Part shown: piece by piece, positions 1-15,800 of the stretch
Position numbering within the stretch: position 1 is the first letter of the stretch
Layout of the letters: each line of letters begins with the position of its first letter
Source: Panicum virgatum
Lineage: Eukaryota; Streptophyta; Magnoliopsida; Poales; Poaceae
DNA length: 64,000 bases
Direction: 5' to 3'
NCBI RefSeq assembly: GCF_016808335.1
Contig: NC_053149.1
Location: 38,828,118 to 38,892,117 of the forward strand
Position numbers and translations under genes: made by a program
Notes under the pieces: generated by a model
The model's database searches: none
The model's input: only the letters and a program-made list of their open reading frames with translations
Told to the model about the DNA's origin: nothing

Positions 1-4489
<4,489 letters not shown>

Positions 4490-4740
4490 CGGATCCGGCC
4501 GGATCTGTTGCCTCCGGCTGCGCTTGGGGGGCGGAGGACGGCCGGGACGAGGGGCGCTGCGGCGGCGGCGGCGACGGGCAGGGCGAGGCGAGGGTTTCGG
4601 CTTGTTATTTTTTTTCTTTTGCCCTAATTTCACTGAGTATATCTCTCCGTTTTATTGCGATTTTTGGGTGGTCGTGGTCGTGGTCGTGGTCGTGTTCGAA
4701 CTGTCTTCCAATTCAGGTTCAGGCCCAATGTGGCCCAGGT
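4490..4740 (-). promoter_or_regulatory. 5' leader and proximal promoter of the RH40-like gene
   Basis: The stretch just upstream of the start codon is strongly GC-rich with GCC/CGC repeats. On the minus strand it contains a CGAAACCCTCGCC segment (about 4587-4599), which resembles the AAACCCT telo-box common near starts of plant translation and ribosome genes. A T-rich run on the plus strand (4606-4618) and a hexanucleotide repeat follow. No TATA box could be assigned with confidence. Confidence 0.4.
4664..4697. repeat. Hexanucleotide microsatellite (GTGGTC)n
   Basis: About five consecutive copies of GTGGTC/GTCGTG with little variation, immediately upstream of the helicase gene leader. Confidence 0.85.
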
Positions 4741-6383
4741 TTTGGTTGCTTTTCTCTATCGGACCGCCGCACCTGTTCACTTCCGAATCCTCAACTACCC
4801 CCTATCCACAACAGTGACTCAGCACCAAATAACTGTACCGGTAAAAAAATAACAGAGAGCAGGTCCGGGAATCTATTTCCAGCCCTCGCAAACTAGTTTG
4901 ATTCCCTGCGCGATGCTGCAGGTGGAACCAAAAAGTCGATAGTAAAGAGGTAATAAGTTAGCAATACTGCAATAGCATCGGTCAATAGCAAACACAGCGT
5001 GTAGAGGTTGAGACCAATGGTTGGAATGTATGCCTGCCAATAGCCAAAAAAAAAAGTAATTAATCTCAATTTCATGATGCTTAATGTGCTGAGTGTTAAC
5101 AATGTCATAAGTTAAAAAGGCTAACAATGACAAATATGAAATCATGACCTTCGAGGTCTACCCATACACAACCAGCTTATCACCATCTCATATGAGTTAT
5201 GCTTGGGGTGTGACCTGCTTTGCTTCACGGTTGCAGCTGCCACCTACCGGCAAGCTTAATCAACTGTGGCCATTGATTGAGGGCAGCTGGAGCCACAGCC
5301 ACAATGAGCACAAGGGAACACATAGATTTTACATCATCTAATAAACTTTGCCACGGTGTACCTGATATATGTGGCCCTACAATAAATTATTAGACATGGA
5401 AAAGGAAACAACAAAAAAATGTAATCAAGATTACTTTAGCTGTTTAGTACATGGAGTGTCCTGCAAAAGTATTGTGCTTATCTTTATATATTTAGCAGTA
5501 TCTCTAAAAGGATTAAGTTGATATTCCTTACCTAAAAATTGAATGTTATGAAGTAAGAAGGAAAAAATACTCATTGTGTCCACGACAATTATACATGACA
5601 TCAAGAAACAAGCCACAAAGATCGAAATCAAATGAACAATATGCAATGTTGAAAGCATCTTAATCTACTAACCACTGATTGTGTGACAAAACTGCTATAA
5701 GTAAAAGGGAGTATTAAAGCAATAACTTTATTGATTTCCCCATTTTTATAATCAAATGGAAAAAGAACCCCTTGTTTGCTTCGTGATCCTCTGTATCTCT
5801 CCATCATAGTACAATTGTACCAACAAATAAAAATTTGAACAAAAAAGCATCATAAGAAAATTTGGGCTGACCTTTTATATATGGATTCCTTTTTATCCTT
5901 ATGTTATCCTCCTTCCAAATCCATTGCCTTGATTCGATTCTGCACATACAAGATCAAACCAATTCATTATTGGACATGTATGTCAATCAAACAGAGACAC
6001 ATAGTACTAAGTTTTATTTTCTTTCCACCTTCCATGTTAGATCTATTGCCCAAATTCATCAACACTTCTGTTGGAGTATGATATTATGACCATATCCACC
6101 TTTGCTCCACCCATTAATGAGAATGGATAGCTAACATGGGAATAAGATGTCGGTGAACAACTCAATATGAGAAGAGGGATAACGCGAGGATAAGACCAAA
6201 TATAAGCCCCCTCGATCCTTTCCTTGCTACCTTCATGGTCAAACCTAGGGGATGAATTCAATTACTCCCTACCATGGCACTGTCACCATAGAACGTATGA
6301 TAAAACCACAAAGAGACCTACTAAAAGCAAATCTATAGCAACAACAACACATAGAGAGGGGATGATGCAAAGATTGAGAGCAT
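4741..6383. other. Intergenic, no gene seen
   Basis: AT-rich sequence with only short shadow frames. No start codon context, domain or splice structure could be supported. No terminal inverted repeats were recognised in this stretch. Confidence 0.5.
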
Positions 6384-6934
6384 GCCCCAGTTTGGTAGTG
6401 CTCTGTAGCAAGAATCGGGCAGAGCGATACCAAACAACGATTTGGTGTTTGCTCCGCCCAGAATCGCTCCAAACGATCCTTTCCTTTTGCAGTAGGGGGA
6501 GTGGGAAAAAAACTACTCCCCGACTCCAAGGTCTAATCTCCATCCGCGCTCCTCACCTGCACCTCCTGCAACCACATACCTTGGCCCATGCTCCCGCTCA
6601 TCGGTTCTATGTTGCCATCCCGCATTCCCCTCTTGTTGATGTCGCGCCATCAGCGCACGCTCCAGTCTTGTTGGTGTCGTGCTACCCGTTTGTTTGTGCC
6701 ACACATAGATCCAGGCCCCCGTTGCCTTGTTGCTCTGGCGCTCGTCTGGCCAGCGTTCTCTGCTCGTCGAGAGGCAGAGTAGCAAAAGATCCCGATGGGT
6801 GGAGGAGCAATAGCTCGCCAACGGGCGGGATAGGGGCAGCTCGTCCATGGATGAAACATAGAGCTTCCTCCGCTTTGCGGTTGCGCCGGAGCTATAGCTG
6901 CTGAATTTGGGGTAGAGTGCTACCAAAGAGGCCC
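6384..6934. mobile_element. Non-autonomous TIR element, about 550 bp
   Basis: The left end (GCCCCAGTTTGGTAGTGCTCT) is matched in inverted orientation by the right end, whose reverse complement reads GGGCCTCTTTGGTAGCACTCT. The shared core TTTGGTAG-CTCT and the TTTGG terminus are typical of grass hAT- or Harbinger-derived non-autonomous elements. The interior is moderately GC-rich and has no transposase. No clean target duplication was identified, so the superfamily is unassigned. Confidence 0.6.
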
Positions 6935-8154
6935 TATGTCAGATGATGTACCAGATTTAGACAATGACAGAAGGGGTGGTAGAACAACCATGGCATGAAA
7001 AAGGTCTGTGCGATGCACAGGGAGGAAGATAATAGAAGGGGAGTGTGGAGAGACGACACTTTGAGGGAGGAAGACATGACACTACGAGAGAGAGGAAATT
7101 TATTTGATAGGGAAGGGAGAGGCGGCGGCAATGAGGGAGGAAGAAGAGGGTGATGTGAGACTCAAGGAAGAGCTCGATGGAATTAGGGTTTCAATCCTGC
7201 CCACTAAAATATAATCTAATGGATACAAAATTCTTGATTATGTGTCATCACCCTTTGTTGGGAAATTAACCTTTTGCCATCATCTTGAATGGTACACATT
7301 CAAATGCCATCCCTATTAGTGCCCTTATATTTTTTACCACTTGAGATAGATATGTCTTATTGTTTTTTGCTCTTTCATGTGTTAGTTCATGGCAAGAAGG
7401 TCATTTTATTTTTTTCACCTCTATCCATAAGGGTCAGCGCTATCCCTCACTGCTACAACTTTTCGCTTACACTCAACTCCTTGTTATCTCATCTCATCTT
7501 CTTGCCATATGCTCTTAAATTCTTCTCCCCAATTGAATCTTGAATGCAACATCCCAAGATAGAAGAAAGAAAAATTAGAGAAGGGAGTTGCATTGTGAGC
7601 CCACACATCGGAAGCATTGCGTTGAGCAAGCAGGTAAAGAAAAGGATGTTGTGAAGCCTTCCTTTGTCTAGGGCTATCATGGTCTTCCGTCAACATCACA
7701 AGTCCACTGCTACTATGTGATTCCATGGTTTGACTCTTGTTGTGGACGCATCTTCTAGCATGCTCTTCCTCCATTGCATTCGTTAATGCCATCTACCAAC
7801 ACACAAATTTGAGGATCCATTGAATATGCTTCAAGTGAGTCTAGTTTTAACATCAAGGGATCTTGATTTTTTTTTGTGCCATCACAAGTTCACACTGTGT
7901 ATGTATGTAATCCATGCAACCTTGGAGGGAAGAGATGTGGGTGGAATAAATGATGAGTTCTTCAGAGTTGTGCGATGGGCCAAAGGTGCTTGCCTATGTC
8001 AATGGAAAGTTAGAGTCAAAGAGAATGGTAGAGGGTAAAGTAGTTCTGTTGATGTCTTCTCGCCAACTGCATGTTTTTATCTACACATTTAAGATTCACA
8101 TACACGCAAACTCTCTCTTATTGGCAAAGATTTAAGAGTAATAAGGAGGTTGTA
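6935..8154. other. Intergenic, no gene seen
   Basis: Mixed-composition sequence with short unsupported frames only. Nothing recognisable as a gene, RNA or complete repeat. Confidence 0.45.
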
Positions 8155-8350
8155 GGGGCTATTTGGCAGGTATTATTCTGGCTTTGACATCTCTTGTTTC
8201 ACGCAAATCAAGATACTGTAGCATGAAAGCCATTTTTATAAGCCAGTGGTATAATGAACTAGAAGCTAAGTGAAGCCTTTTTTTCTGCTTCACAGGCTTT
8301 TGGCTTCATTAGTGAAGCCATTTTGGGAGGAGCTCTCCCAAACGGCGCCT
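8155..8350. mobile_element. MITE, about 196 bp
   Basis: Terminal inverted repeats: the left end GGGGCTATTTGGCAG pairs with the reverse complement of the right end, GGCGCCGTTTGGGAG. There is internal partial self-complementarity around AAGCC/GGCTT. Size and TTTGG-type termini fit a grass MITE (hAT or Tourist-like). Target duplication is not clear. Confidence 0.55.
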
Positions 8351-9023
8351 ATATCTTCTGTCCTTAATAACACATAATTATGTCTTTTAAAACATCACTT
8401 TACAATATTTTAAAAACAAATTAGCAAAAACATTTCCCCTCAAAAGAACTTAGAAAAAGAAATAAGTTTGTTTAATAGAGGCAAAATTGTGGAGGAGATC
8501 TCCACAGCACTTCAATTTTCAATTAACGGTTAGCGGTTAGGAACAAGAGTACGACATGAATACTTACAGAGGGGAGAGAAGGAGTTAAGAAGAAGAAAGA
8601 GGAGCCTATACAAAAAGACTACTTAGAGGGAGGAGAGCCAAGCCTTAACTAAAGTTGCTCTATCATGATTAAACCGAAGAAGTTGAAGCTGCACTTTATC
8701 TCTATTCTTAACACTAAAATATTCATTTATCTCTATTCCATATTTATAATATGCATAGAGTCCCAAAGCATAATTTGATTATCGGAAGTAAACATATGGT
8801 AAAGTGACACTGATTTATAAAGCTGTTGTTATGATTATGATGACTTATGATAGTTGCTGTAGTGGGTGGTGTCAACTTATAATTCAATGCTCCCTTCAAG
8901 GTAGGAGAGCAGGTAGTTGCCTTTAGTTAAAGTTTATGTTTCTTTGATTAGTCTTCTTCTTTTGCAAACAATCAACAGACACTGGAAATCAAATTTGAAA
9001 AACTCTTAGTGTACATTAGCTAT
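8351..9023. other. Intergenic, AT-rich, nothing recognised
   Basis: No frame, RNA or repeat boundary could be supported between the MITE on the left and the solo LTR on the right. Confidence 0.5.
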
Positions 9024-10328
9024 TGTTGACGGCTCTCAAATATAAATTTTAGACCATCAAATCCTGCATAAATGCATAAAAAATAAACATCAACATAGTG
9101 GTAGGGGTTTATTACTAATCATTTCCACGAGTGTTGGTAAATATTTGTATGCAGGTGAAATAAGGGAGAAAACACACCTCAAGACAACATCTTTTCGACC
9201 AATCAGGCGTAGGCACACGATTGGAGGGCCCACAAACACATGCAACCGACTTAGAACAGCGGGGAATCATGCATAATTGAGCTTAAGGCCCACCTAGCAG
9301 TCAACCAGCCGAAGATGGGCTGGTTCGAAGCCAGAACTCAGTCGGCCAACCAGCCCGATCGGTCGAGGTTGGCACAATCAACCTTCAGCCTTCGATGTGG
9401 TAGCCTCCCATTGGCTCACAATGTTGGTTCCATGTGATTGCAGCTGAACAACCGGGCGAAACACCTCTGGTCACCCTCTATAAATAGTAGAGGGGGTTAC
9501 AAATGAAGACACATCATCCAAGAAAGCCTTGAGCTTCATTTCAAAGGAAAAGTCTTCCCTAGCTTGTCTTTAGAATACGAAGCGGACAGAGGTACTTAGG
9601 AGGGGCGCCGGGTCTTTGGCGCTCTTCTCCAATTTGTACCTCCACGAGAGTGAGGGAATAGTTCGGGAGAAGTGTCGGAGTGTCGACACTCTTTTCCCAG
9701 CTTGTATCTCTATGTGTGCTGCTACATTCTTCAGTGCTCAGTAAGCATTCATGGTTTCTATCTTTTGTATTTTACTTGGTATAGTATATGCTAGTAGTAC
9801 TTATAGTTCAGTGAGATTAGTTCTCTTACTCGCGGGTTCGTCACTCTGTGTTTATACATAGTGTTGTAGTTTGCTACGAGAGCTCATACGTAGTTAGACT
9901 GCAGTAATAATCAATAGCATAGGCATGATGTCTGACCTAGCTGGTTAGGGATTATTCTTCGTTTGCCTTATATCCCACAGTTTGTAAGAGGTAGGCCATA
10001 GGTGGTAACAACCATATTGGTCCCTTATAATCCTCCACGTTCGGATATAACATAGAATTGTTGGCCAGAGTTGCCTGGCAGACCAGGTGTAAATCGGTGC
10101 CCGAAGCAAGTATTGTGCCCAAGAGATCGACCTTTAACTCATCTATAGTGTTATCTTAGGAATCATCTCTGCCTTGCCACCTATCTTAATGTGTCCTTAG
10201 ATCGACTAAAACAGAAGTTAATGAACACACGTCCCTTGGATTCGCTAACCCTTGGAATACTCTGAGGTGAAAGCTACAACGGTATCCGTGTGTTTGCGGG
10301 TTTATTCGTGATGGTAAAATACCAAACA
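9024..10328 (+). mobile_element. Solo LTR (Gypsy-type), 1305 bp
   Basis: Begins TGTTGACGG and ends with the block CAACGGTATCCGTG...TACCAAACA, the standard style of TG...CA LTR ends in grass Gypsy elements. Flanking 5-mers GCTAT (9019-9023) and GTTAT (10329-10333) match at four of five bases, consistent with an aged target duplication. A TATA box TATAAATAG sits at 9479-9487. There is no internal domain on either side, so this is a single LTR left by LTR-LTR recombination. Confidence 0.75.
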
Positions 10329-10333
10329 GTTAT

Positions 10334-10462
10334 CATGGATGATGTTACTATTCAGCTGGCTTGTCAGCCACCCAATCAGCATCAGTCACCATTCAGCGGT
10401 ACTTTTCTCTTACAACAAATCAGCATCAGCTATCAGCCACAACCAGCCGAACAGAGCGAATT
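10334..10462 (-). mobile_element. Truncated hAT-type MITE fragment
   Basis: Read on the minus strand it starts CTCTGTTCGGCTGG and continues through GGCTGATAGCTGATGCTG and a TTGTTGTAAGAGAAAA segment, an order seen in a very common grass MITE family. The partner terminus is missing, so the copy is truncated. Assignment rests on remembered family structure. Confidence 0.4.
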
Positions 10463-11528
10463 ATATCTTTTGTATCCAACACTTTGATCTAAAGTTTGGA
10501 AACAAGTGTTGTATCTTTTATGTCTCATGAGTAGCATGTAATGATGTATAGTACAAAATGATTTTCTTTCATGAAACCTTAATTTGTCGTGGAGAATCAT
10601 GTGATAATTTTCTTTCTTACCCGATAATTATCATTTTGAAAATTTTTGTGTTAAATTGTATAGTGTAGACCGAAACCATGTCTTAAATTGGTCATTTGCA
10701 ATTTAACATGTGCAAGTCGAATCTCTATACGCTCACCGTATGTCAATTTTTTCTTCATATTTTTCATGTTAATTGCAAGCTTTTAAGATTTGATGCCCAT
10801 TTTTATCATTTGTATATATAAATATGTAAAAATTGATATTTTTGTGATGAGAAAGAATTATGATTTACATACGTGATGTTATTATTTTTTATAGGAACAC
10901 TTCATATCCTTCTATTGATAATGTTAGAAATATAAATATATTTCAAAAAGGAAAACTGAAAAAATATGTATAACAGAATTGTGAAGTGACAATTATTTTT
11001 AAGAAAATATGGTCAAAAGTGGCATATGTAATTTAAAGTAGTCCGAGACTTATGATTGGAGTGTGTTTGCTCTGATTTTGTCTTAGGTTAGCATAGTGCT
11101 CTTGTATTGCTACGGGTAATATAATTAATAGATCTGCGTAATACCATCAACTTTGTATTCATTCACTTCATGTTCATACCGTGCTGTGATTGTGCGAGAT
11201 ATTGATTGTCCATGTTCCGATTGATTTGTCCTGGTTCTAATTAGAATTTGGGTTGATTTATCTGGACTCGAATTAAAATTCCGATCGACGTATCGAGAAG
11301 ACATTGTTTATTTTAGAAATTTTAGAGATAGAAATATGTGTAGAGATAAAATTGGACAATACGTGTCAACCAATTATGTATAGGCTCATGTCAATCTTTT
11401 TTCCAACTTAGCACGTGCCATTCTAATGTGTTTAATATTGCCATATGTCAATTTTTATTTTACATGCTTAATATATGTCACTTTAGTCTATATATATTTT
11501 TGCATGCTTACCACGTGTCATTCCAATC
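10463..11528. other. AT-rich intergenic with degenerate short repeats
   Basis: Strongly AT-rich. From about 11350 a loosely repeated motif of the form GCTTACCACGTGTCATT / GCTTAATATATGTCACTT recurs, and continues after the neighbouring MITE to about 11960. No gene was seen. Confidence 0.45.
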
Positions 11529-11530
11529 TA

Positions 11531-11764
11531 CTCCCTCCATTCACCTTTGATAGATATATTTTCAAAACTCAAATATTCATAAATAATAGATATATTAGCT
11601 ATTGGCATGAGCTATGTCAAAATAGCACCAGTAACAAGGAGTTTTAGTTAAAACATTGGAGAACTAACAAAAAGTCTATGTTGCATTTACTGTATGATAA
11701 GTAAGGTTATTTTTTAGTCATTATGTCAAGGTGAAATATATCTATCAAATATGAATGGAGAGAG
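11531..11764. mobile_element. Stowaway MITE, 234 bp
   Basis: Starts CTCCCTCCATTCACCTTTGA and its right end, reversed and complemented, reads CTCTCTCCATTCATATTTGA. Both continue into TAGATATATTT. It is flanked on each side by TA (11529-11530, 11765-11766), the Tc1/mariner target duplication expected for Stowaway. Confidence 0.88.
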
Positions 11765-12084
11765 TATAAAATTATCAATTGCTTACCTATGTGAGTCCAA
11801 TAAGCATAAGCTTTTGCTATATGTCATTCTGTATAGGTATACCATATGTTGCTACTAGTATTTTTTTTAAAATTATTTTTCTTTGTTCGGTTAGTGCATT
11901 GCCATATGTCACCGTGTGGCAACCTCTTTGATGTATGCTTGATGCATGCTTGCCACATGTCTATACATTACTTAATATAAATATAAATATTTTTAAACTG
12001 TACATATAAATTATTTTAGACTTGAGACAACACACACGTCACCCAGACACCCAGGTATCTTCTTGTAGACATGATTATATATCT

Positions 12085-12516
12085 ATACAAAATACATTTC
12101 AGAGTGGGGAACGTATCTGGTGAAAACCACAACCTTCGTGAAAACTTATGCAAACCACGGTAAAAAAGTTGTCTAAATTCACCAAAAAAATCATATATGT
12201 AGATGATATGATGATACACAACTTTGTAAAATATCTTATTCAAACTCGATTTCGTTTGTGAGATATAAAAATAACAAATTTCTAACAAATCATCTGGACA
12301 GCTTTCTTGCTTGAAATTTGTTATTTTTATATCTCACAAACGAAGTCGAGTTTGGACAAGATATTTTACAAGATTGTGTATCATTATATCATCTATATGT
12401 GTGATTTTTTTGTGAATTTAAATGACTTTTTTGCCGTGGTTTGTACGGGTTTTCACGAAATTGTAATTTCCACCCGATATGTTCGCTTCAGAGTGACATG
12501 TACAATGTATTTGTAT
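12085..12516. repeat. Long inverted repeat (hairpin), arms about 200 bp, loop about 32 bp
   Basis: The left arm (about 12085-12281) is the reverse complement of the right arm (about 12314-12516) at high identity, with scattered mismatches and a few single-base gaps. Shared blocks include GATATTTTACAA, TCATATCATCTA and TTATTTTTATATCTCACAAACGAA. Because of this, open frames on opposite strands encode nearly the same 30-odd residue peptide; that is a by-product of the palindrome, not evidence of a gene. It ends about 350 bp before the MORC start codon. Confidence 0.85.
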
Positions 12517-12539
12517 TTGCAGACGGAGAATTTACGTTT

Positions 12540-12868
12540 GCTACCCCGGGCAGATTCGGGCGAGATCCCGTGCACACCCGCACCCAACTTACCCAAATCT
12601 AACGAACGGATCCTCATTTTCCTCCGAGCAAAAAGGTTTTCAACGTCATCTTTTCTGAAAGCTGCATCGCCATTTCGAATTCCACACAGGCCACAAGGCT
12701 ACAGGGACGGAAATAAACCCGCGGCAGGCCACGGGCGCACGCCACGAGCTCCCAACGAAAACCCAAATCGGCAAATCGAGCTCCCTGCCCAGTGCCCCCA
12801 GAGAAGAAGGGGGGCGAGCGTGTGCTTTGACAAGCGTCGATCCCTGCAGTAGCCTCCCGGCGCCGGCG
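12540..12868 (+). promoter_or_regulatory. 5' leader/promoter region of the MORC gene
   Basis: Composition shifts from AT-rich to GC-rich at about 12540, as usual at grass gene starts. No in-frame ATG upstream of 12869 was found; the frame is open to about 12827 but has no ATG there. No TATA box could be assigned confidently. Confidence 0.4.
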
Positions 12869-15800
12869 ATGACCTCCGGCGCCGAGGTCATCGAGCTCTC
12901 CAGCGACGAGGAGGAGGAGCCCGTGCCCAGCACCACCGCCCTCGCCCGCCGCCGCCCGTCCTCCCCGCCCGACGTCAAGCCGCCCCTGCTCGCCGACGCC
13001 GATGTGAAGCCGCCGCTGCTCCACCCCCCGGGCTACGGCGCGCTCGTGCCCGTGAAGACCGAGGAGCCCGTGCCCGTGCCCGTGGCCACCGCCTCGCCGC
13101 CGCCCAGGGCGCTCCCCCCGCCGCGCATCTGCCGCCAGTTCTGGAAGTCCGGCGACTACGTCGTCGCGCGCCGCAACCCCGACGCAGACGCCCCTGGTAG
13201 GCGGTCGGCCGGGGGAATCGCGCCCCCCTGATTTCCGCTGTCTCTTCACTTTCCTTCGGATTTATAATTTGGTTGGGAGCAGGTGAGCATGCTGAGAGAT
13301 TTCCGATTTGGTGGTGCCTGCAGGTGGGCGGAACCGACTGCGGATAAACCCCAGGTTCCTGCACTCGAATGCGACTTCCCACAAGTGGGCTTTCGGAGGT
13401 ATGAGACGATCCCCTCATTGTGTTTTGTTGTAGGATTGGCTAGATTACTACTCAAAGCAACTGGAATTTAGGAATGCTATTGGCTTCATGAGCGCGAATA
13501 ATTAAACTGACATAACTGTACCCCTGTTCTTCTATCTCTCTTTTTCTTCTAAGAAAATTTCGATTATATATGCTTATTATCATGGGTCTATTCTTTTCTT
13601 CGTGTTGACAGCATCTATCCATTTCTGGGAACTTGTAGTTTGGGTTATTGTATCTTCACTTAAGAAAATTAAACTCAATTCTAAATGAAGTACCCACTTC
13701 AGTAATGCAAAAAGAAAGGATATTAGATGTGCTTTGATAGTTCTAGATGACTAAAATGGAAATTTGTCTTTGCCGTAAAATAGGCAGCCAATCCCATTTA
13801 TTTTTACAATGATCATGCTTGAAATATAGGTGTACATTTTGAAGTTTGGAACTGGTCCCACAAGAATGTAGCCAGTTATATGCTCTTCCCGTAGCATTCA
13901 TAAGTGGATATTTAAACAATTGTTCGCCTATGAAAAAAATTAGATTTTATACAATCTAGCAGATTAAACTATCTTGGTTTCTACAATTTTTTACGCAAAA
14001 CTGTAGAGTTTTCCTCAGTGCAATTTTCAATTATATTCTTTTTTGAACATATAGCATTGTGTTTCAACACCTCTTGAATGCTTTAACATTTTACTTGTTT
14101 TGCTTTGCATTCTATGACACTATCTATAAATGATCTGTTCAATGTTGTCCTCCACCATATTTTCCTGCAGCCATTGCTGAGCTTCTTGATAATGCAATTG
14201 ATGAGGTAATCATTAGGGATCTTTTTTCACATATACAGAAAGAAACTACTCCACTGTTCCAAATTATAGGTCGTTTGGGCTAGGTGCATAGCAAAAACAA
14301 TGTATCTAGATAAGCCAAAACGACCTATAATTTGGAACGGAAGGAGTAAGATATAGCATGAGTGCTAAGTATTGTTATTTTTGTGGCATCTTTTCTCTCA
14401 GGTGAACACTGGGGCAACATTTGTCTGTGTTAATAAATTTACAAACCCACGGGATGGGAACCCCTCATTGTTGATTCAAGGTTGCCATATTTGCAATTTT
14501 AATCTGTTTATTTTGTATGAAATGCTATCTGGATTGTAAGTTGTGACCTTGTGGTGTTTTCATTGATAAGATAATGGAGGCGGGATGGATCCTGAGGCAC
14601 TGAGACGTTGCATGAGCTTTGGATTTTCGGATAAGCAGTCTGATGCTTTCATTGGGCAATGTATGTTGTGGTGTCCTTTCTTCTATTTCTTTTTGAAACA
14701 AGTCTAAAACCCTCCACCATTGAATTTATATTGCTTCTTGTATCAGATGGAAATGGTTTCAAGACTAGTACAATGCGGCTTGGAGCAGATGTGATTGTTT
14801 TTACGCAAAACCAAAATAATGGGTACATTTCCCTTCCATTCATCCTTGCAGTATTCCTTTTGACATTACATTAGAAATAAGCATTCATGATGCTACCTTT
14901 ATCCTTGGTAAGTGGTAACATAAGGAAGTCGGGAAACTTGACTAACATTTTCTCTTCCGCAAGAGCACATAGTATTGAGTTCTAAGGAATAGAAGTGAAA
15001 TAAGGATAAATGTTGATCAGTAGCAGTTGCAATATTTCCTTTCCCCTCCTCCCTTTTTGAGTAGATATGTTGTAATTGTAACTACGATTTATAGAAGAAA
15101 ATGATGGCATGTACCTTTTGAGTTTTTGTATACATGGAAACAAGTAACTAGAATCTGATTATGATAAGTGTGTTTTATACATTATTCACTGCATGTTGCT
15201 GGTCAGACAACTGCCCATGCTAAGTTCCACTCATCCGACTTCTTTAACTATTGATCTTTTGGGCCTGTTTGGCACAGCTCCAGCTCCAAGAATTTTTGGA
15301 CCTGGCCATCCCTAGCTCAATTTTTTCTTTTTGGAGTTCTGGGCACATCAAAAAGTGTTTGTTTAGTTAAGCACTTTCGATATTACTTTAGTTTAAACAC
15401 ATGTTTAAACTGCTTTATTCAAACTCTAACTCCTGCATGAATATCAAAGTTGGAGGCTTGGAGCTGTGCAAAACAAGCCCTTTATGCCATTTACTGAAAT
15501 TGGACAACACCTATTTAGATCCCTCTCTAGCTCTATTAAGATGTCTCTCCATGTATCTACTGAAGTTAAATTTTTCTGTTTCTGATTTTCTGTAGGGTGC
15601 CGACTAGAAGTATTGGCCTTCTTTCTTATACATTTCTGATGGAAACAGGTTGCGATGATGTGTTGGTGCCAACGGTGAGTTTGACATATTCCTTTTCAGC
15701 TGATTGCAAGTTCTGTCAAGTTGAGCTAATTTTTTCGTCATCTACTGCCTTGTGACCTTGTGTTGCCATGCTGTTTTGCAGGTGGACTATCAATATGATC

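Noticed and set aside
6224..6926. 226-codon plus and 137-codon minus frames
   Set aside because: They overlap a TIR element and each other, with no recognisable product.
9328..9345. GGTTCGAAGCC, resembling a tRNA B box
   Set aside because: No cloverleaf could be drawn around it; it lies inside the solo LTR.
12016..12852. Two frames on opposite strands encoding the same peptide start (MLEICYFYISQTKSSL)
   Set aside because: They are the two arms of the long inverted repeat; identity is due to palindromy.
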